Below, one piece after another: positions 59,164 to 64,000 of a stretch of 64,000 nucleotides of DNA. The stretch is from assembly GCA_021018995.1 (NCBI GenBank), contig CM037593.1:45397810-45461809 (forward strand). Direction: 5' to 3'. The notes under the pieces are model-generated. The model made no database searches and was not told the origin of the DNA. It saw nothing but the letters and a program-made list of their open reading frames with translations. Positions within the stretch are counted from its first letter, which is position 1. Each line of letters opens with the position of its first letter. The position numbers and the translations under genes were made by a program. The stretch is from Chloranthus sessilifolius (lineage: Eukaryota > Streptophyta > Magnoliopsida > Chloranthales > Chloranthaceae).

Positions 59164-61733
59164 TTATTTTGTCGTCTTCTTCTTCATAAGAAAACCCTAG
59201 CCGTCACCACCCTTCTCCCTCAACCATTTTGCTCTCTTCATCCAAGAACTTTTAAGTATCTCTCCACGAGAGTTATCTTGATCTTTCCACTGTCGAGATC
59301 AAAGAGAGAGAAGGCAGAGACATCACAAGGACAGTAGTATTGATCATCAATCTCCGTGAGCTTAGATCATCGTAGCATCACCAACCACTCTTCGAGAGGT
59401 GAATACTTCTCACTTTTAGTGTCCTCATTGTTTTCAAATCATAAGTAGAACATTAGGAGCCTTGTATTTCAGTTCAGATCTTAAAGAGAGCCTTAGAACC
59501 GTCATAGACCTTATTTTCGAAACCTAGGACGTTCAGAAATTTTGACTATGAAAATGATATGACAGCTCGCTGTGATAATACCCACAACTCATTGCCATCA
59601 CTGATAGCTCGCTGTGGAAATGCCCACCGCTCGCTATCACTAAAAGAAAAGTAACACTGCTTGGAAAGCCTTCTGAAAGTCTTGTAGTACTCTTACACCA
59701 TGCCATAGTTCACTATTACAAAGGGACAATGAGCTGTCACTGGAGAACAAAGGAAAGAAAACCCTAGCACAGCTCGCTGCCATGGAAATTGCATCTCATT
59801 GTGGATATAAATAGAATATGAAATAAATATACACAACTCGCTGCCAGGAAGATCTCAACTCCCTATGTATACGAACAACATAAGAATAAAATATACACAG
59901 CTCGTTGTCAGAAGACTGCAGCTTGCTGTGGACACATGATAGCCCATCGTTGAAGAGATAACATCCCCAACCACAACTCGCTGTGAAGATACAGTAGCTC
60001 GCTATGGATGTAAACAGAACGAGAGATAATTATACACTACTCACAGTTAGAAGACAGCAGCTCGCTGTGAATGATAAGAATGCTGCGACAGTCACAGCCA
60101 CACCTCACTGTTACACAACAACATTGAGCTGCGAATACCAAGAATAGTGAAGGTTCATTGCAGCCATAACTCGCTATCATATGATAACAGCAAGCTATGA
60201 ACACTGCCATAGCTCTCCGTCACTGCATGACAGCGAGCTGTGAATACAAGGAAAAAGGGGAAATTTTCTTAGATTGATATGTTCCCTTTCGATCTATTAA
60301 CCATTGACATATGACTATTGTGCACAATGTAGAAAGGAGAATCGATTGCTATCGATAGGCATCATCGCACTTCCTCCTTACAACGCTAAGATTTTGAGGT
60401 AGGGGATTTCAATGGTTATTCATATTATATGCTTATAATTCATAATTGTAAGTGATCTAGTAATCTAATGAGTAATAAAGTGGTCTCTTTATAGTAGAAC
60501 TGAAAATTTGAAATTATCGTTTGTTGGACTATGATTTGAATGGTTGAATTTCATTGATGATAGTGCACACTAGAATATTTGAACTCATTAAATATCATAC
60601 TCCATTGAATTATTGAAATTTACTGAATGTTGCATACATATTGAATATTGAAAACTTATTGAACATTGGATTCCACATTGAAAGTTGGAAATTATCGAAT
60701 ATTGCCTTTGTATTGAATATCGGAACTTCATCGAATATCAAACTTTGAATCATTGATGAGATATGAACACTATGTTATATTTAGAAATTGCATGTGATTT
60801 AAAGCGATTACATTAGAATGGATCCCGTGCGACAGCACACCTATCGGACCATGACGGCGGTATATACGTATTTGAACCATGCTTCGACACATATTGAACC
60901 GTGCTATCACACATATTGAACTGTGACGATGGCCTATCGAACCACACAAGCATTCCTCACAATGTAGGAGCTTGGACGTATTGAAAATTGTTCTTGAATG
61001 ACGATGGCTGGGATCCCCATCGGTTACCATCGGCTCTAACGCTATATCTGCGTTTAGAGATTTTTAAGTTACCCTTATTTAAGTCACACATGAACACAAG
61101 TAATGACATATAAATGGGCAAAACATATTGGAAACATGTGCATAAAACTGACATTGGATACCTTGAACATGTTATCTAAAACTTATTGAAAAATCATATC
61201 ACTGATTTGGCTTGTTGTTTAGAATGGTTACTTTTGAATATGAATTGAAATGATTCATGTTAGTATCATTGAGAATTATGCACCTGATGGTATTTGATAT
61301 GGTCGATTATTGGGTTCTTCCTACCGAGCATGTGGACTCTTAGCTCACCCCTACACTAAGTGTCACAGGTACTGAGGCTAACGAGGATCCCAACCTTATA
61401 CTGGAGGACGAGGAAGATCTTCCTCAAGAAGATTTCTACCCTTAGTGGAGTTTGCAGATTTGAACTTGGTATAAATCTGAGAATTTACATTAGAACTTTT
61501 GATTATTATGTCTCTCATACTCGATGTAAATACCAGTGTTTGTGTGATGACCGGCCATCACCAGTGGTATAGTTGGATTAGAATTTCATTTATGAATATT
61601 GAAACACTTATTCAGTTTGCAGTAATTTAATTTATATTGCTACCAAATATAACTCTGTATTTAGATTGTGAAATATGATCTAGTGACCCAATATTTCATA
61701 TCATTTTGGCTTGGGAATTTCGGGTCGTTACCA
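59164..61733 (+). repeat. Probable chromovirus 3' LTR remnant
   Basis: The sequence ends GGAATTTCGGGTCGTTACCA, the usual end of Tekay-type LTRs. A clear LTR start is not found after the broken chromodomain, so its 5' part is probably missing. It contains a repeat field (59560-60250), ATTGAA-rich sequence (60550-60740) and no supported gene. Confidence 0.6.
59560..60250 (+). repeat. AGCTCGCTGTG repeat field
   Basis: More than fifteen degenerate copies of (C)AGCTCGCTGTGG/A occur with irregular spacing of about 20-60 bases, plus a few in the reverse sense (CAGCGAGCTGTG near 60232). Confidence 0.75.
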
Positions 61734-62804
61734 TTTCCAGTAAATATTTGTGATTTCTCAAAGTTGAGTATACTCGGTGTTCAGTTTCTCAGGGAAAAGA
61801 ACGGATTGGGGTGATGAGAGATAGAATTTTTTATAGATAGTGGTTTTGAAGATTCGGTTTTTTTGCTTAACATCAATTTGATGAAAATGGCGGAAAACAT
61901 GGCTTTCAAGATGTCGTTGAGAAGATCCATTGGTAAGGGATTTGGGGACCCGACCTTTGTTTGGTTGTCAAGACGACGCTCGATATGCCGAATACACCTT
62001 CTGACCTTCTCGCGGGTACTAATAATTGTCTCTTATGGGAGGACCACAGTAGTTCGCGAATCAAGAGAGTCGGGTTTTGAAAACTTTTGACTTAATATTA
62101 GCTATATATATTTGTACAAGAATGTCAAGTAGAAAAGAAGTTGATACTTACCTAAATTTGTTTTATAGCAGGAGGCCTTTGTATCACTCCCAATGGGATC
62201 TGATGGTCATACGATGGGGCGTAAGTGAAAATTTGCTTCTTCGTGATGGGACATTGGTGGTTGTGCGGTGGGGCGGTTAGCTTTGCTTCGTCATTTTGCG
62301 GTTAGTGTTAGGGTGGCGATGGGACTTTTATTTTATTATTATTATTTTTTTTGTCATTTAGTGTCATGATGGGACGTTGTTTAGATGGTTCAGGTTTGCT
62401 TTTCGTGATGAGACTGAGGGGGGATGATCCCTCCCTTTCTGAGCTGTTTTATTATTATTTTTTTTCTTTGGTTATTTTTTTGTCTATTATTTTGATTTTA
62501 TTTTTTTGTCTTGTATTTGTTTTTATTTTTGTTGTTTATTTGTCTGTTATTATTATTTTGCATTTATTTTATTTTGTTTATTTTGTTTATTTTGTTTATT
62601 TTGTTTATTTTGCTTATTTTGTTTATTTATTGTTGCGCTGTTTTCTTATTTTTTGGCTGTGATGGGACAAGGTGATTTTTTTTTTTGTGGTCACACGATG
62701 GGACTTTGGAAATATTTTATTATTATTATTATATATTATTTTAGTTCCAAAGTGGGATTTAAGATAATTTTTTGTTTATACGGTGGGGCAAAGGGAGGAT
62801 GGAG

Positions 62805-62840
<36 letters not shown>

Positions 62841-64000
62841 TTGCTCACAATGGGATTTTTAGAGTAGGGTATTTTTATTTTTCGCAGTGAAACTTTGAAA
62901 AATATGTGTATATTATTCTTTTTTGTTTTTCGGGTTGTCCGATGGGACTAAGGAAAATATTTTATTATTGTTATTATATTTTTGGTTCCATGGTGGGATA
63001 TTAGGGAAGAAAATAGGGAATAAAAAAATAAAAAAATGCCCCTGTTTCAAGTGTTGGTCTCGTGACTCGATTATTGTTGACATGGTGTTAGTGCTAAAAA
63101 AAATGCCCAAGTGTCAAGTGACGGTGGGAATTTTCTCGGCCTCGTAGATATCCTAGAGTATGTTTATAATGAGCCCTTGTTGGGAAGTAATTCGATTATT
63201 TTGGCCATGTGCCAGACTTGATTCTGCAGGTACTGAATGAACCTCATGTATCGTAGCTTTTAACAAGGATGAGGTGAATGATAGATAATGAGTGGTTTTA
63301 TCGCTTGTCACTCAAAAGTTTTCGATTTTGTCCTCAAGGAGATTTTGGAAGTCATTTGACTTATTGTCCGAAAAGAAAAATTAAGGGTGAAGGGGAGGTA
63401 AGGTTTATTGATCTAGGGGTAGCTTCTTACTCAACAACTTTCTGAAATAGTCGTCAACTACTTTCTTCTTGGGTGGATAATGTGGTGCCATAAGTGAGCT
63501 CTTCGTCATGGTCCGGCCCCAAAAAATTACCAAATTCTATGGTTAGCAGGAGTTTTTCCTCCTCCCGCCACCGTATGATGACAACTATAAGTGTCAAGAT
63601 GTCAGGGATGCCCTCACAGTTTTGCTTATGCTTCCCTGGGTTCATTGACTGATCATTTCGTCGCACGCACTCGCTCGGTTGTGCTTCCTTTTTTTTCTTT
63701 TTTTTTGAAATATATATGTCTAATTTTCTTTTTAAACAACCTACTAATGCAAGAATTATGAGTTTTGATGGAACCTCACATTTTCATTTTTTCTGCTCTA
63801 ACATCAACTCCAATGGTGGGATAGGGGGTGAGAACCGGTGTTTTCCATATTAAAAATGGGTTTCATGATCCACTAGCCCTTTTAATCAATTTGCCCGAAT
63901 AGGAGGGTGGTTACTGAGTCAGATGCTTCCCAAAATTATAATGCCTTGAAAAATTTTGACCTTTGAATAGTCCGTCTCAAAGTGCGTGCCCGACTAGTCA
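61734..64000 (-). mobile_element. Element D: 3' part of a B-family element lacking the antisense gene
   Basis: On the minus strand, 64000 down to about 63045 matches B 42200-43290, and 63040 down to 61866 matches B 50128-51250. The ~6.8 kb of B between them, including the PMD gene, is absent. The first ~130 bases (61734-61865) match nothing else I can see. A TA-dinucleotide run lies at 62806-62836. The pol genes would lie to the right of the window. Confidence 0.75.

Noticed and set aside
62351-62862. Hydrophobic F/Y-rich frames looking like membrane proteins
   Set aside because: They come from TTATTTTGTTTATTTTG simple repeats in the D non-coding region and are not shared with B.
1-64000. 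A host gene, tRNA or rRNA gene
   Set aside because: Every recognisable coding motif belongs to a retrotransposon or to the accessory gene inside one; no tRNA-like A and B boxes or rRNA stretches were recognised by eye, although a covariance-model scan was not possible.

Overview
This is plant nuclear DNA made almost entirely of nested LTR retrotransposons. I see no host gene, rRNA, tRNA or CRISPR array. The evidence is the Ty3/gypsy pol order, dual RNase H domains typical of the plant Tat/Ogre lineage, a chromovirus integrase, and a plant mobile domain (PMD) gene. The species cannot be read from the sequence; a repeat-rich seed plant is the safest statement.

The middle is a four-layer nest, with three junctions supported by target-site duplications (TSDs). 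The outer layer is a plus-strand chromovirus (Tekay/Del-like): its integrase starts at 9471-9785 and resumes at 58071. Element A (9786-58065, TSD GATAC) interrupts it. A is a non-autonomous element with about 2.4-kb LTRs, a tRNA-Asp-type primer site and no recognisable gag-pol. Element B (14410-54784, TSD ACTTT) sits in A's internal region; it is a very long plus-strand Tat-lineage element with decayed gag-pol at 33472-42148. Element C (16420-32771, TSD GATTG/GACTG) sits in B's 5' LTR; it is a minus-strand Tat/Ogre-like element with a nearly complete domain set.

The left flank holds two B-family elements on the minus strand: F (1-4413, a truncated LTR joined to gag-protease) abutting or inserted in E (4414-9470, LTR plus gag). 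The right flank holds the chromovirus C-terminal integrase (58071-59163), a probable remnant of its 3' LTR (to 61733), and the 3' non-coding part of another minus-strand B-family copy, D (61734-64000).

The most interesting object lies in B between pol and the 3' LTR. On the opposite strand, 47550 to 43789 reads as a ten-exon gene. All nine introns are GT-AG and all exons end in phase 0, giving 930 codons with no frameshift. The product has a plant mobile domain followed by a charged, probably coiled-coil tail. It carries nine in-frame stops, all TAG or TGA, each explainable by one C-to-T change from CAG or CGA. Copy D lacks this whole block, so the module differs between two relatives in the same window.
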